Positions 27,074 to 36,500 of a stretch of 64,000 nt of DNA are shown here, one piece after another. Positions within the stretch are counted from its first letter, which is position 1. The number at the start of each line of letters is the position of its first letter. This DNA comes from Clostridium_AM tanneri (GTDB taxonomy: Bacteria > Bacillota > Clostridia > Clostridiales > Clostridiaceae): the NCBI RefSeq assembly GCF_033659955.1, contig NZ_JARUJP010000006.1:1-64000 (forward strand), in the 5' to 3' direction. A model generated the notes under the pieces. That model saw only the letters and a program-made list of their open reading frames with translations, did no database searches and was not told where the DNA came from. Position numbers and translations under genes: made by a program.

Positions 27074-27994
27074 ATGCGTTTTTTTATTGCCGATGATGAC
27101 GAGGCTATTCGCTCTATGTTAGCTGAAATTATTGAAGATTATGATTTAGGTGAAGTTGTAGGAGAAGCAGATAACGGTTCAGTAATAGATCATCATTTAC
27201 TAGAATTAAAGAATGTAGATATCCTAATTATTGACTTACTAATGCCCATTAGAGATGGTATCGAAACTGTCCGTAATTTAAATTGCTCTTTTAATGGAAA
27301 AATCATTATGCTTTCTCAGGTAGAAGATAAAGGAATTATTGGAGAAGCCTACTCTCTTGGAGTGGAATACTATATTACAAAACCAATTAATCGTCTAGAA
27401 GTAGTAGGTGTTATCCGAAAATTATTAGAACATATACATTTAGAAAAATCTATATTAGATATTCAAAAAGCACTAAGTATTCTTGAAGTTGGAAAATCTA
27501 AAGAAAAGAAATTCCCTATTCTTAATAATGAAAGCATAGTCAGTTCAGGTCAGTTTCTTCTAATGGAACTAGGGATGATAGGTGAAAGTGGCAGTAAAGA
27601 TTTGTTAGATATGCTAAAATATCTAGTAAACTACGAAAAAGATAAAGCTTCTGAACATGACTTTCCTCCTTTAAAGGACATTTTTACTACAATAGCCTTG
27701 AATAAGCTTGGAACCTCAGCAGATTCCTCAGATTTAAAAAAAGAAATTAAAGCATCTGAACAACGGATAAGAAGATCAATATTTCAAGCTCTAAACCATC
27801 TAGCTTCACTAGGTTTAACAGATTATTCAAATCCTAAGTTTGAAGAATACGCCTCTAAATTTTTTGATTTTACAGAGGTTAGAAAAATAATGATGGAATT
27901 AAAAAACGGAACTAAGCCTTCTATATCTAATACTCGAATTAACATAAAAAAATTTGTAAAAGTTTTATACCTAGAGTGTAAAAAAAGGCTTTAA
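27074..27994 (+). CDS. Response regulator, GlnL (YcbB)-like
   Basis: 306 residues: a receiver domain (1-120) with acidic pocket DDD (7-9), phosphorylation site Asp54 (IIDLLMP) and Lys in YITKPIN. The C-terminal ~180 residues match the YcbB-type DNA-binding region, with an EIKASEQRIRRSIFQALNHL helix-turn-helix-like stretch. It is the partner of the adjacent kinase. In Bacillus, GlnL controls a glutamine transporter/glutaminase operon; here the neighbour is the DAACS symporter. Confidence 0.85.
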   Translation: MRFFIADDDEAIRSMLAEIIEDYDLGEVVGEADNGSVIDHHLLELKNVDILIIDLLMPIRDGIETVRNLNCSFNGKIIMLSQVEDKGIIGEAYSLGVEYYITKPINRLEVVGVIRKLLEHIHLEKSILDIQKALSILEVGKSKEKKFPILNNESIVSSGQFLLMELGMIGESGSKDLLDMLKYLVNYEKDKASEHDFPPLKDIFTTIALNKLGTSADSSDLKKEIKASEQRIRRSIFQALNHLASLGLTDYSNPKFEEYASKFFDFTEVRKIMMELKNGTKPSISNTRINIKKFVKVLYLECKKRL

Positions 27995-28021
27995 ACAACC
28001 TAATATTTATATGCATAAATT

Positions 28022-28065
28022 AAGGACAGCTTACTGCTTGTAGATAAGTTAATAAGCTGTCCTTT
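28022..28065. terminator. Terminator of the two-component operon
   Basis: AAGGACAGCTTA/TAAGCTGTCCTT stem with a T-run after it. Confidence 0.85.
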
Positions 28066-28135
28066 TGGATTTAAGTTTTTCTGAACAATGCATTCTTCTT
28101 CCCTATTATCTTACCATACAGTTAACCTTTCCTGC

Positions 28136-28804
28136 TTAAGATAATTCAACTCTCTTTAGTACATCATTTTTAAATTTTTCTACTCCTATTCTATCTATAA
28201 AGAATCCTAATTTTTCCCCTGCTTCTGCATTTTCTTTATAGTAATCAAAAATACTATCCACTAACTTTATTGCCTGTTCCTCTGTTAGTTCTGCTGCTAT
28301 AATATCTGCTAGTCTTGGATTATACCCTGCAGATCCGCCTGCAATTACCATCATTCCTGGAATATCTGCTATTACCCCTATATCCTTACTGTACACACTA
28401 CCGCAGGCATTTCTACATCCTGCAACACCTATCTTTGTCCTACAAGGCATATCCATCCACTGATATTTTTTAGCTAGTTTCATTCCTATACCAATGGTAT
28501 TATGTTTTGATCTTTTGCAAAAACCTGCAGGACACATTTCTACATTCTTAACTGAATTTTGTGTCTTTACCGCTGGTTCCATACCTAACTCTTCCCAAAT
28601 AGCTGGCAGATCACTTTCCTCTAAATTTGTTATCAATATTCTCTGTCCTGATGTAATTTTTAGTACTCCATTATACTTTTTTGTAACTCTTGCTATCTTT
28701 TCAAGAGTTTCTGGAAGAATAAACCCACCTGGAATATATGGTGTTATTGCAAATTTTCTTTTCCCATCTATTATTTTTTGTAAGTTACCAAAATTGTTAC
28801 CCAT
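28136..28804 (-). CDS. Small sirohaem/[4Fe-4S] nitrite/sulfite reductase-like protein
   Basis: 222 residues. It carries an N-terminal ferredoxin-like half-domain (GGFILPETLEKIARV) and the sirohaem/4Fe-4S region with CPAGFC and, after the PCRTK segment, CRNAC. This is about half the length of ordinary sulfite or nitrite reductases, which contain the repeat twice. Short forms are known in clostridia and methanogens, with uncertain substrates. No electron-donor subunit is adjacent. ATG 28804 is chosen because AGGAGAG lies 6 nt upstream; a Met six codons earlier has no such site. Confidence 0.82.
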   Translation of the reverse strand: MGNNFGNLQKIIDGKRKFAITPYIPGGFILPETLEKIARVTKKYNGVLKITSGQRILITNLEESDLPAIWEELGMEPAVKTQNSVKNVEMCPAGFCKRSKHNTIGIGMKLAKKYQWMDMPCRTKIGVAGCRNACGSVYSKDIGVIADIPGMMVIAGGSAGYNPRLADIIAAELTEEQAIKLVDSIFDYYKENAEAGEKLGFFIDRIGVEKFKNDVLKRVELS

Positions 28805-28971
28805 AATCTCTCTCCTGTTCATTAAACTTCTTGTTTACTGTTGAATTTTTTAAATGTTACCTATAACCTATAGTACGAATATGATTATAACATTAAAGAT
28901 TTTTACTGTCTGTAATATTTGTTACAAATATAATGACTATATCCATAATTTATCTAAATTTCAGAAAAAAA

Positions 28972-29012
28972 TTAACTGCTTTTAGATATACTAATATATC
29001 TAAAAACAGTTA
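28972..29012 (-). terminator. Probable terminator of the 5'-nucleotidase gene
   Basis: Long stem TTAACTG.TTTTAGATATA / TATATCTAAAA.CAGTTAA, about 55 nt after the stop. The T-run is weak. Confidence 0.6.
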
Positions 29013-29065
29013 ACTAATAACTTTATTTCTTCTCTAGTAACTTAGTAATGTAGTTATAAGATACC

Positions 29066-31594
29066 TTAAAAGGATTTAGGAATTGAAGTCTGTCCACCAA
29101 TCAATATAATAACAGTATTCGATTTAACTTTATCTTTCATATAATTTAATGTTTCCTTAGAAACTGAATTATTTGTTAAAATCATCGGTGCATTACCCTC
29201 TGCTGCTAAAGCCGCGCCAGAAAGAGCATCTGCAAATTCATCTCCCTTAGGTCCGTCTCCAAGTGCTAAGTACAGTTTATCAAAACTCATGTCCTTTTCA
29301 AAATACTTTAATATACTTATGTTAGTTTCATACCTATCTCTGCCGCCTAATCTTAAAGTAGTTTTAGAAACTACCTTATTTACCTCTGCTTCAACATTTT
29401 TATCTACAGATCCTTCTAAACCAACTATATAAGAATCTATTAATTTCTTTTCTGATAAATATGCACTTACCTTTTCAGGAAGTTTATTTTTATCTGTTAA
29501 AAGTATAGGAATTCCCTTTGCTGCAGCTATTGATGATATTGACAAGGAATCTGCATATTCGTATCCATTTGCTATGACAGCACTAGTAGAATTTTCAATA
29601 GCTTTAGCAACATTGACAGAAGTTTCGAATCTATCTGAACCTCCTATTCGCATTACTTTAGGCATTATCTTTAATACCCCTACATTTTCTAAGGCTATTT
29701 TATTAAGCTCTGTCTCTATCTCCTTAGATACTACGCCTTCTCCGCCTACTATAATAATAAATCTTGATTTCAATCTTCTTAATTCAGCCTTTGTAGTTTC
29801 TGGCAGCTTATTTGTCTGAGTTAAAAGTATTGGCGCATTATTTTGTTTAGCTAGTGGTGCTGCTGTAAGTGCATCAGCGAAAGTCTCTCCATTTACTATT
29901 ATTGCAGTATTAGATTCCTTCTCCCATCCAGCCTGTGAAATCTTAGCGGCAGTTTCATATCTGTCTTCTCCCTTTATTGTAACTGTCTGACCTACAGTTG
30001 ATTCTGCAGCAACAGCAAGTCTATTATTCATAGTAGTAACTATTCCCTTGTTAGCCCTTACATCTTCTATTAACACATCTCTTACAAGTATATGTGGGTT
30101 ATTAAAAGTGGCCTTAACCTCCGATTCAGTAAATGCCGGAAATCCGTCTCCACCAGAAGCTAGAAAATCATTAGTTGCTACTTTTAATACTTCACTTTCA
30201 GAAATAGCTTTTCCATCTTCTCTAGTTAAGCTTGTTACCCTATTTCCTTCTGCCTTACTAGTATCATAGGTAACCTTTAGTCCAGATACCTGAATTCCCT
30301 TTCCTTTATCCGCTACAGCTTGTTCAAACACTTTAGTCAGTTGGATCTTATTCATATTAACAGTAACCACTTCATTATCAAAAGGCATTAGGCTAAATAT
30401 TGTACCTACAGTAATATCTCCTGCAGTCACATCTACTCTTATACCTCCATTGTTTTGAAAAGCTACGTCTGCCTTTCCCGCTTTTCTAATAATATCCGTT
30501 GTCCAATTTCCAAGATAGGATTCTCCAAAAGGAGTACTACTTTGCTTTCTAGTTAAATCTATATTTGTATGTCCTATTACTTCATTAAAGGTAGGTCCAA
30601 CAGCTTTCTTAGCTTCTTCTACAATAGCCGCTGCTCCTGATTCTATAACTGGCTTTGCTGCTTTATATCCATTTAAATTATTATTGTCAATAGCTATGTA
30701 GCTTTGCTCTACATTATTAAAGGATATTTTTCCTGTTTCATCTATAGTCATCTTTAAATCTATAAATCCTTTTCCCTGTGCTTTTCCTATTACAACAGGT
30801 ATTCCATTTTTGCTTTTAGCTTGTACAACAGTATGTGAATGTCCGCCTAACACTGCGTCTACATTAGATAACTTATCTGCTATATCAAATACTGGGCCTG
30901 TCTTGCTATCTGCATTACTTCCTTCATGTAGTAAAGCTAGGACTACATCTGCTTTTTTACTATTTTTAATTTCCTTTGCTACAGCATTTAGTTCTGTTGT
31001 TGGGTCAGTAAATTTATAATTTTGCACATTTGCAGGTAAAACTATTCCTGGAGTTTCTGTAGATATAGCTCCAATAACAGCTATTTTAACCCCATCTTTT
31101 GTTATTATTTTATAAGGCTCAAAGACCCTTTTTCCTTTATTCTTATCATAAAGGTTTGCACAAATTATTGAATATTTAGCATCCTTCATTGTAGTGTTTA
31201 TAATCTTGTCCAGTCCCCAGTCAAATTCATGATTACCAAGTGTGGTTACTTCCATTCCTATGCTGCTCATTAACTTTTGAACTGGAACTCCAAATAATAC
31301 ATTGGACATAGGTGTTCCTTGATAAAGATCTCCCCCACCCATAATCAAAGTTCTATCTGGATTTGAGTTTTTTATATCTTTAATGTTATTTGCAAGAACT
31401 GCTCCTGCCGGAAGTGCTGGTGTGCTTGAATCTTCCAATGCCCCATGAAAGTCTGTAATTTCTATTAGGTCAAATACCTTAACTAGCTCCTCAGCTTTGA
31501 CTTCTGTAAAGGCACCAGGTGTTAAAAGGGAAAAGAGCATAAACACTGTGATCAACGCAGCTGTCCACTTTTTGTTTTTAAAACACTTAAACAA
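29066..31594 (-). CDS. Secreted 5'-nucleotidase/metallophosphoesterase with three cell-wall-binding repeats
   Basis: About 842 residues. After a signal peptide (to about residue 35) comes a metallophosphoesterase domain with TDFHG, GGGDL, GNHEFDWG and GGHSH metal motifs, then the 5'-nucleotidase C-terminal domain (FGESYLGNW, NNGGIR, SGGDGF). Three CWB2 repeats (about 545-842; each with a GxDRYET or GSDRFET start) would hold it non-covalently on the wall. It probably releases phosphate and nucleosides from nucleotides outside the cell. TTG 31594 (8 nt after AAGGGG) is preferred; a GTG at 31603 lies directly against that site. Confidence 0.92.
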   Translation of the reverse strand: MFKCFKNKKWTAALITVFMLFSLLTPGAFTEVKAEELVKVFDLIEITDFHGALEDSSTPALPAGAVLANNIKDIKNSNPDRTLIMGGGDLYQGTPMSNVLFGVPVQKLMSSIGMEVTTLGNHEFDWGLDKIINTTMKDAKYSIICANLYDKNKGKRVFEPYKIITKDGVKIAVIGAISTETPGIVLPANVQNYKFTDPTTELNAVAKEIKNSKKADVVLALLHEGSNADSKTGPVFDIADKLSNVDAVLGGHSHTVVQAKSKNGIPVVIGKAQGKGFIDLKMTIDETGKISFNNVEQSYIAIDNNNLNGYKAAKPVIESGAAAIVEEAKKAVGPTFNEVIGHTNIDLTRKQSSTPFGESYLGNWTTDIIRKAGKADVAFQNNGGIRVDVTAGDITVGTIFSLMPFDNEVVTVNMNKIQLTKVFEQAVADKGKGIQVSGLKVTYDTSKAEGNRVTSLTREDGKAISESEVLKVATNDFLASGGDGFPAFTESEVKATFNNPHILVRDVLIEDVRANKGIVTTMNNRLAVAAESTVGQTVTIKGEDRYETAAKISQAGWEKESNTAIIVNGETFADALTAAPLAKQNNAPILLTQTNKLPETTKAELRRLKSRFIIIVGGEGVVSKEIETELNKIALENVGVLKIMPKVMRIGGSDRFETSVNVAKAIENSTSAVIANGYEYADSLSISSIAAAKGIPILLTDKNKLPEKVSAYLSEKKLIDSYIVGLEGSVDKNVEAEVNKVVSKTTLRLGGRDRYETNISILKYFEKDMSFDKLYLALGDGPKGDEFADALSGAALAAEGNAPMILTNNSVSKETLNYMKDKVKSNTVIILIGGQTSIPKSF

Positions 31595-31763
31595 AATTTT
31601 CACCCCTTAAAAATATTTTAATATAAGTTGTAACCATATACTTCCATTGTACAATATGCCTAACTCTGTGTAAACTTTAAGTCCTTATTATATTTTAACA
31701 ATTATATATTTACTGATAATTCCGGGAATAATAATCATATATTTTAATTTAAGAGGTAAAATA

Positions 31764-32300
31764 ATGGAAGAAAAAGTTTATGAAATCTATAAGTTAATTA
31801 TAGATGCAAATAGTAAAATGTCTTATCTTTGGAAGGCAGAAATGCTATTTAAATGGCGGTGGTGGTTACTAGTAATTTTAACTATTACTCCATGGCTTTT
31901 ATGGATAAAATTTAAAAGAAAGGAAAGTACTTATAGATTATTACTAGTAGGAGTTATAATTATGCTTATCACCTCTTATCTAGACTTTATTGGAGTTATA
32001 CTTGGAGCATGGCACTATAATTGGAAGGTGGTTCCTATTATTCCTGGATATATTCCTTGGGATTTTTCTCTTTTTCCTGTTTTTATAATGTTTTTACTGC
32101 AATATAAGGCCAAAATAAGTCCCTTTATAAAAGCACTTGTTTTCTCTAGTCTTTCTACTTTTGTTTTTGAACCTTTTTTTCGGTACTTAAAAATATATTG
32201 TGCAGATAATTGGAAATCCATTTATTCATTTCCTATTTATATAATAATATATCTATTTGCAGATTTTCTTGTTAAAAGAGATGAATTTGAAAAAATATAA
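31764..32300 (+). CDS. CBO0543-like membrane protein
   Basis: 178 residues with five to six hydrophobic helices. Sequence pattern (WRWWLLVILTITPWLLW, and IPGYIPWDFSLFPV) is that of the CBO0543 family of clostridial/bacillar membrane proteins, whose function is unknown. AAGAGGT lies 8 nt before ATG 31764. Its stop codon lies inside the downstream terminator palindrome. Confidence 0.75.
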   Translation: MEEKVYEIYKLIIDANSKMSYLWKAEMLFKWRWWLLVILTITPWLLWIKFKRKESTYRLLLVGVIIMLITSYLDFIGVILGAWHYNWKVVPIIPGYIPWDFSLFPVFIMFLLQYKAKISPFIKALVFSSLSTFVFEPFFRYLKIYCADNWKSIYSFPIYIIIYLFADFLVKRDEFEKI

Positions 32301-32348
32301 CTAGTATATTTAATACTAGAGATGGCTCTAGTATTAAATATACTAGTT
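32299..32348. terminator. 23-bp perfect palindromic bidirectional terminator
   Basis: Arms AACTAGTATATTTAATACTA... pair without mismatch over 23 bp around a 4-nt loop (ATGG). It includes the last base pairs of the CBO0543-like stop codon and lies 22 nt from the converging YhgE gene. Confidence 0.85.
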
Positions 32349-32369
32349 ATATTCTTTTATCTTATTATA

Positions 32370-34532
32370 TTATTCTCCCACTAAGCCACTTTCTTTAAAT
32401 TTCTCTACAAATTTTGTAATTATTCCACTTAATAACTCTTTCCAAGCTATTCCTATAATAATAAAAATAAAAAAGTAAATTCCTAGAATAGCTGCATTAT
32501 AACCTAACAAATCCCAAAGAACTCCACCAACAGCTTCTCTCATTCCACCTACTGCATATGTGAAGGGAATAAAGGGATTTAAATGTTGAAAGAATGCTGG
32601 TGTAACCTCTATAGGAAATGTTCCACCAGAGGAAGATATTTGAAGTACTAATAATATCATTGCTAAAGCCTTCCCTACATTGCCAAATACAGATACCAAA
32701 GTGTAAACAATCATGCTAAATACTATACTTATATATACAGCATATATTATAAAAATTGTCGGATTTGCAACATAGGTTTTAAGCAAGTATATATCTCCTA
32801 TAGTTACAACTAGCGCTTGGAAGATAGCTATGGTTAAAAAAGTCAAATATCTTCCCAAATATATTTCCTGTGGTTTTAATCTTTTGCCTTCCTCTAGATC
32901 AGGTACTTCAACAGAAAGTATGGAAACTAGTATGAGACACCCAACCCATAGTGATAAGGAAGTGAAAAATGGTGACATAGCAGAACCGTAATTAGGAATA
33001 GGAAACATCCTGTCCTGTATTAAATTTATAGGACTAGCAATAAATTCACTTTCCTTTCGAGCATCCAATCTCAATATTCTTATAATCTCATTTAATTTAT
33101 CATCATCATTTAAGGCTCTTAACCTTTCTGCCGTGGTATGTATAGCATCCATAGTAGCTGGAAGTCTTCCTTTCAATTCAGTGATATCCTGTAATCCCAA
33201 TTCTGTCCCTGTATTGACTTTTTTCAACAATTCACTTACAACAGGCAAATCATTTTTAGCATCTGCCAGTAACTTCAAGGTATTATCTGCTACTGCAATA
33301 GAGTTCTCCATTACACTATTTACTGCCGGTGCTGTTACAGTATCAAAATTGCTAACTTCACTATCTAAAAACTTGGTTATTGCTGCAGAATCCTTTTTAA
33401 GGGTACTTAAAATATCTGCTGTCACCTGCTCTCCTCTATCAATAGAACTAATTAAAAAATTTATATTATTTACATGACCTTGTATTCTATCTCTCAAGTT
33501 TGTTAATGAATTTATAGAACCTTTTATAACTTTATTGTCTGAAGCATTTCCAAGGGACTTAAGAAAATCCAAAAGAACATTAGTATCCTTTATTATTCTA
33601 TTATATCTATCTCTCACCACTGATAATAGCTCTTTTGCTCTGCTTGGATTTGAAGCTGCTAAATCTGCTGCATCATTTATCTCATCCTCTGCTATATGTG
33701 CAGCATTATCTAGGGTAACTAAATTTTCTTTGATTAATGGGGCTGCATTCTTTAGACTATCTCTAACTTTAACCAAAAAGCTTTCACCTGTATTCACTAC
33801 ATTAGATGCCTTATCTATCGTATCTTCAACTATTGGCAAATCTGATTGAACTCTTCTTACAAATCCCTGTAAAGTTACTACTCCATTATATAGATCATCT
33901 ACAGCTTTATTTATCTGGGGTATTCTATTATCAATTTCGAAAATTATATTTATAAAACTTTGCAGTACAGGTTTGCCCTCCTCTAGTTCGATACCTAATC
34001 TATTAAAAATATCAAATATTATGCCATTTACTGTTTTAACAAAAGTACTATTTAGTTGTTCTTGAAGACTTGTTGCACCTTTTTGAGTAATCTTTGGAGC
34101 TACTGCATTTCTTTTTTCATTTACTTTATAGATTAAATCTGCCTTTTGTGGTTCACTTTCTACAACTGTTAATAGCCTCTTTGAAAAGTTTTCAGGTATT
34201 GTAATACTAGCATAGTATTTTCCATACTTAACACCTTCCTCTGCAGTTTTCTCGTCTACAAATCTCCAACCTATACTAGTATTGGTTTTTAGCTTTTCTA
34301 GTACCTGTTTTCCTACATCTAGCTTTTGACCACTAAACTGTGCTCCCTTATCTTTATTGACTACAGCAACTAAAATACCAGCGGTATTTCCATAAGGGTC
34401 CCAGGCAGACTTTATATTAAACCAAGCATAGAGTGCCGGTAATATCATTAAAGCAATTACAACTACTAGGGCAACCCAGTTTGTTATTATATTTTTAAAG
34501 TCTCTTCTATATATTTTAAGTATATTTTTCAT
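32370..34532 (-). CDS. YhgE/Pip domain membrane protein
   Basis: 720 residues. One N-terminal helix (about 17-37) with the YhgE/Pip start (NWVALVVVIALMILPALYAW), a long extracellular helical region (about 45-510), then five to six C-terminal helices (about 525-705) of the ABC-2 type. The family includes the phage infection protein Pip and the type VII-linked EsaA/YueB group; the exact role is unknown. Single gene, with its own ribosome binding site (GGGGAGG) upstream of ATG 34532. Confidence 0.88.
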   Translation of the reverse strand: MKNILKIYRRDFKNIITNWVALVVVIALMILPALYAWFNIKSAWDPYGNTAGILVAVVNKDKGAQFSGQKLDVGKQVLEKLKTNTSIGWRFVDEKTAEEGVKYGKYYASITIPENFSKRLLTVVESEPQKADLIYKVNEKRNAVAPKITQKGATSLQEQLNSTFVKTVNGIIFDIFNRLGIELEEGKPVLQSFINIIFEIDNRIPQINKAVDDLYNGVVTLQGFVRRVQSDLPIVEDTIDKASNVVNTGESFLVKVRDSLKNAAPLIKENLVTLDNAAHIAEDEINDAADLAASNPSRAKELLSVVRDRYNRIIKDTNVLLDFLKSLGNASDNKVIKGSINSLTNLRDRIQGHVNNINFLISSIDRGEQVTADILSTLKKDSAAITKFLDSEVSNFDTVTAPAVNSVMENSIAVADNTLKLLADAKNDLPVVSELLKKVNTGTELGLQDITELKGRLPATMDAIHTTAERLRALNDDDKLNEIIRILRLDARKESEFIASPINLIQDRMFPIPNYGSAMSPFFTSLSLWVGCLILVSILSVEVPDLEEGKRLKPQEIYLGRYLTFLTIAIFQALVVTIGDIYLLKTYVANPTIFIIYAVYISIVFSMIVYTLVSVFGNVGKALAMILLVLQISSSGGTFPIEVTPAFFQHLNPFIPFTYAVGGMREAVGGVLWDLLGYNAAILGIYFFIFIIIGIAWKELLSGIITKFVEKFKESGLVGE

Positions 34533-34625
34533 GAATTGTCACAACCTCCCCTCTATATGTCATTAGTTTACTAAAAATCAAAAAAACCATACATTTTTTA
34601 AAACAATAATGTAGCTAAAAATAAA

Positions 34626-34667
34626 AAAAGGCCTCTAGTTTCAACTTATTAAAACTAGAGACTTTCT
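34626..34667 (-). terminator. Terminator of the haemolysin III-family gene
   Basis: CTCTAGTTT/AAACTAGAG stem followed on the minus strand by a T7 run, right after the stop at 34673. Confidence 0.85.
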
Positions 34668-34672
34668 TATTA

Positions 34673-35323
34673 TTAAATATATAACATGTATTTAAACATA
34701 AGCCAGTAATGACAAAAGCTTCCTAATAATACGAAGATGTGAAAAATTTCGTGGAATCCAAAATGCTTAAAATTAATTCTAGGTCTTTTAGTAGCATAAA
34801 TCACTCCGCCAATAGTATAAGAAATTCCTCCAGCGAAAAGCCAAGCCATTCCAGCCCCTGGAAGCACCTTTCCTAAAGGATATATAGCAATAATAACAAG
34901 CCATCCCATACCAATATAAAAAGCTGTTGAAATCCATCTAGGAGCATTAAACCAAAAATTTTTTACTAGTATTCCCACAATAGTTAATCCCCATATTGTT
35001 CCAAAAATACTCCATCCCCAAGCACCTCTAAGTGCAATCAGACAAATAGGAGTATAGCTTCCTGCAATTAAAACGTATATCATAGAATGATCTATCCTTC
35101 TAAGTATTGCAATTGCCTTTTCCGATATGGAAACTAAATGATATACTGAACTAGCAGTATAAAGCAATATTAAACTTATTCCAAAAACCGAAAAGGTAAC
35201 AATATGCCAAGTACTTTGCTGTATAACCGAATAAACCACTAGAACAATTAGACCTATAACAGATGCAAAAGCACCAAATAAATGAGTTAGACCACTAACA
35301 GGTTCTCTGAAATTGTGAAACAT
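34673..35323 (-). CDS. Haemolysin III / PAQR-family membrane protein
   Basis: 216 residues with seven hydrophobic helices. PAQR features are present: PVSGLTHLFGA near the start, SSVYH in helix 2-3 and an HEIFHIFVLLGSFCHYW C-terminal motif with the His residues that bind zinc. Despite the name, haemolysis is not established for most members. GGAGGTAATG precedes ATG 35323. Single gene. Confidence 0.92.
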   Translation of the reverse strand: MFHNFREPVSGLTHLFGAFASVIGLIVLVVYSVIQQSTWHIVTFSVFGISLILLYTASSVYHLVSISEKAIAILRRIDHSMIYVLIAGSYTPICLIALRGAWGWSIFGTIWGLTIVGILVKNFWFNAPRWISTAFYIGMGWLVIIAIYPLGKVLPGAGMAWLFAGGISYTIGGVIYATKRPRINFKHFGFHEIFHIFVLLGSFCHYWLMFKYMLYI

Positions 35324-35542
35324 AGAATCATTACCTCCAATATCTTATATTGTTACGATACCATGTAGTTTTAAAAGCTACATGTCATTATATATTTATA
35401 CTAAACTTATACTACTAATATTTCAAAGGCTTAATTTAGCTAATTTAGTACATTATATCTAAATTTCACAGTATATCACCTAATATCTTTTTATTTCTTA
35501 TATTTTATAATAATTTTATAGATTTTTATTTACCTATATCAA

Positions 35543-35878
35543 CTATACTTTCTTGAACTTATCTACATCAATGACAAATACAGTTGCTCCACCAACCTTG
35601 ACCTCTTTCTTATCAGAGTAAGAGTCATATGTCTTTATTGACTTGGCCAAAGAATCCTCTGTCTCTACAGACTTAGTTTCGCCTTTGCATTTTTCTTTTA
35701 TCCTAGAGATAACGTTATCAACCTCCTGCTGTTCTACTCCTACTAGAAGAGTAGTGTTTCCGGACTTAAGGAATCCTCCCGTGGATGCTATCTTTGTTAC
35801 CTTGAATCCACCTTCTGTCAAGGAGTCTATCAAAGGATTTGCATCCTTTCGCTGGACAATAGCTATAATTAGTTTCAC
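35543..35878 (-). CDS. darA: Cyclic-di-AMP receptor, PII-like (DarA/PstA family)
   Basis: 111 residues. The PII-like fold begins MKLIIAIVQRKDANPL and has the c-di-AMP-binding segments TKIASTGGFLKSGNTTLLVGV and GGATVFVID. These proteins are trimeric sensors of c-di-AMP whose output partner is generally unknown. Single gene; no disA or gdpP lies in the window. GGGGATGA precedes ATG 35878. Confidence 0.93.
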   Translation of the reverse strand: MKLIIAIVQRKDANPLIDSLTEGGFKVTKIASTGGFLKSGNTTLLVGVEQQEVDNVISRIKEKCKGETKSVETEDSLAKSIKTYDSYSDKKEVKVGGATVFVIDVDKFKKV

Positions 35879-35956
35879 TTAAATCATCCCCTTTTATTAG
35901 TTTATACCCAAATTAAGGCTAATGTATTTTAAGTTTTAAATACAACCTAAATAATA

Positions 35957-35981
35957 ATGATCAGCAAATATTACTGATCAT
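35957..35981 (-). terminator. Hairpin after the 89-residue hypothetical gene
   Basis: ATGATCAG/CTGATCAT stem about 22 nt past the stop; the T-run is interrupted, so the call is moderate. Confidence 0.5.
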
Positions 35982-36003
35982 CTTTTCTAGCTAAAGTATA
36001 GAA

Positions 36004-36273
36004 CTACTTTTTTACATCTAACTCTTCTATTATAAATTTATCAAAGTCTATCTCCTCAATAAAATTATGCTCAGTAAAACTAGTTTTACTTCTATTATTA
36101 TATTCTTCTAAATTGATAGGGAGCCAGTAAGGTTTTGAAATGTCAAGTTTATAACACATTTCAGTAATGCAAGCCTTTAGATTATCTTGGTAGCTTCCTT
36201 CAAGATTAGACGTAACTACTTCATCTTTAATTATTTTATCATTTTTAACTATTCTTCCCCAGATTTTTAGCAT
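36004..36273 (-). CDS. Small conserved-looking hypothetical protein
   Basis: 89 residues, soluble, acidic C-terminus. It opens LKIWGRIVKNDKIIKDEVV and has ACITEMCYKLDISKPYWLP in the middle. Similar small proteins occur in clostridia, but I know no function. AAGGAGG lies 7 nt before ATG 36273. Monocistronic. Confidence 0.7.
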   Translation of the reverse strand: MLKIWGRIVKNDKIIKDEVVTSNLEGSYQDNLKACITEMCYKLDISKPYWLPINLEEYNNRSKTSFTEHNFIEEIDFDKFIIEELDVKK

Positions 36274-36451
36274 AGTTTCCTCCTTAGTAAAATATCAGTT
36301 TATTTTTTAATATTTTTCAACCATCTATAAAAATATAAACTAATACGGAAATTTAATAGCTTATTAATAATTATATACAATTGTTAATAAAAAAACTACA
36401 GTAAATCCAAACTATCTCAACTATACACCTGAAGATTACTAAATTAATTTT

Positions 36452-36484
36452 TAAAAGCTGAAGGAGCTTCTGCCTTCAGCTTTT
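36452..36484 (-). terminator. Terminator of the coiled-coil/GrpE-like/TPR operon
   Basis: AAAAGCTGAAGG/CCTTCAGCTTTT stem 17 nt after the TPR gene stop. Confidence 0.85.
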
Positions 36485-36500
36485 AAGATACTATTATTCA

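Noticed and set aside
29066..31594. Wall-anchored toxin or adhesin
   Set aside because: All metal-binding motifs of 5'-nucleotidase are present; the CWB2 repeats only serve anchoring.
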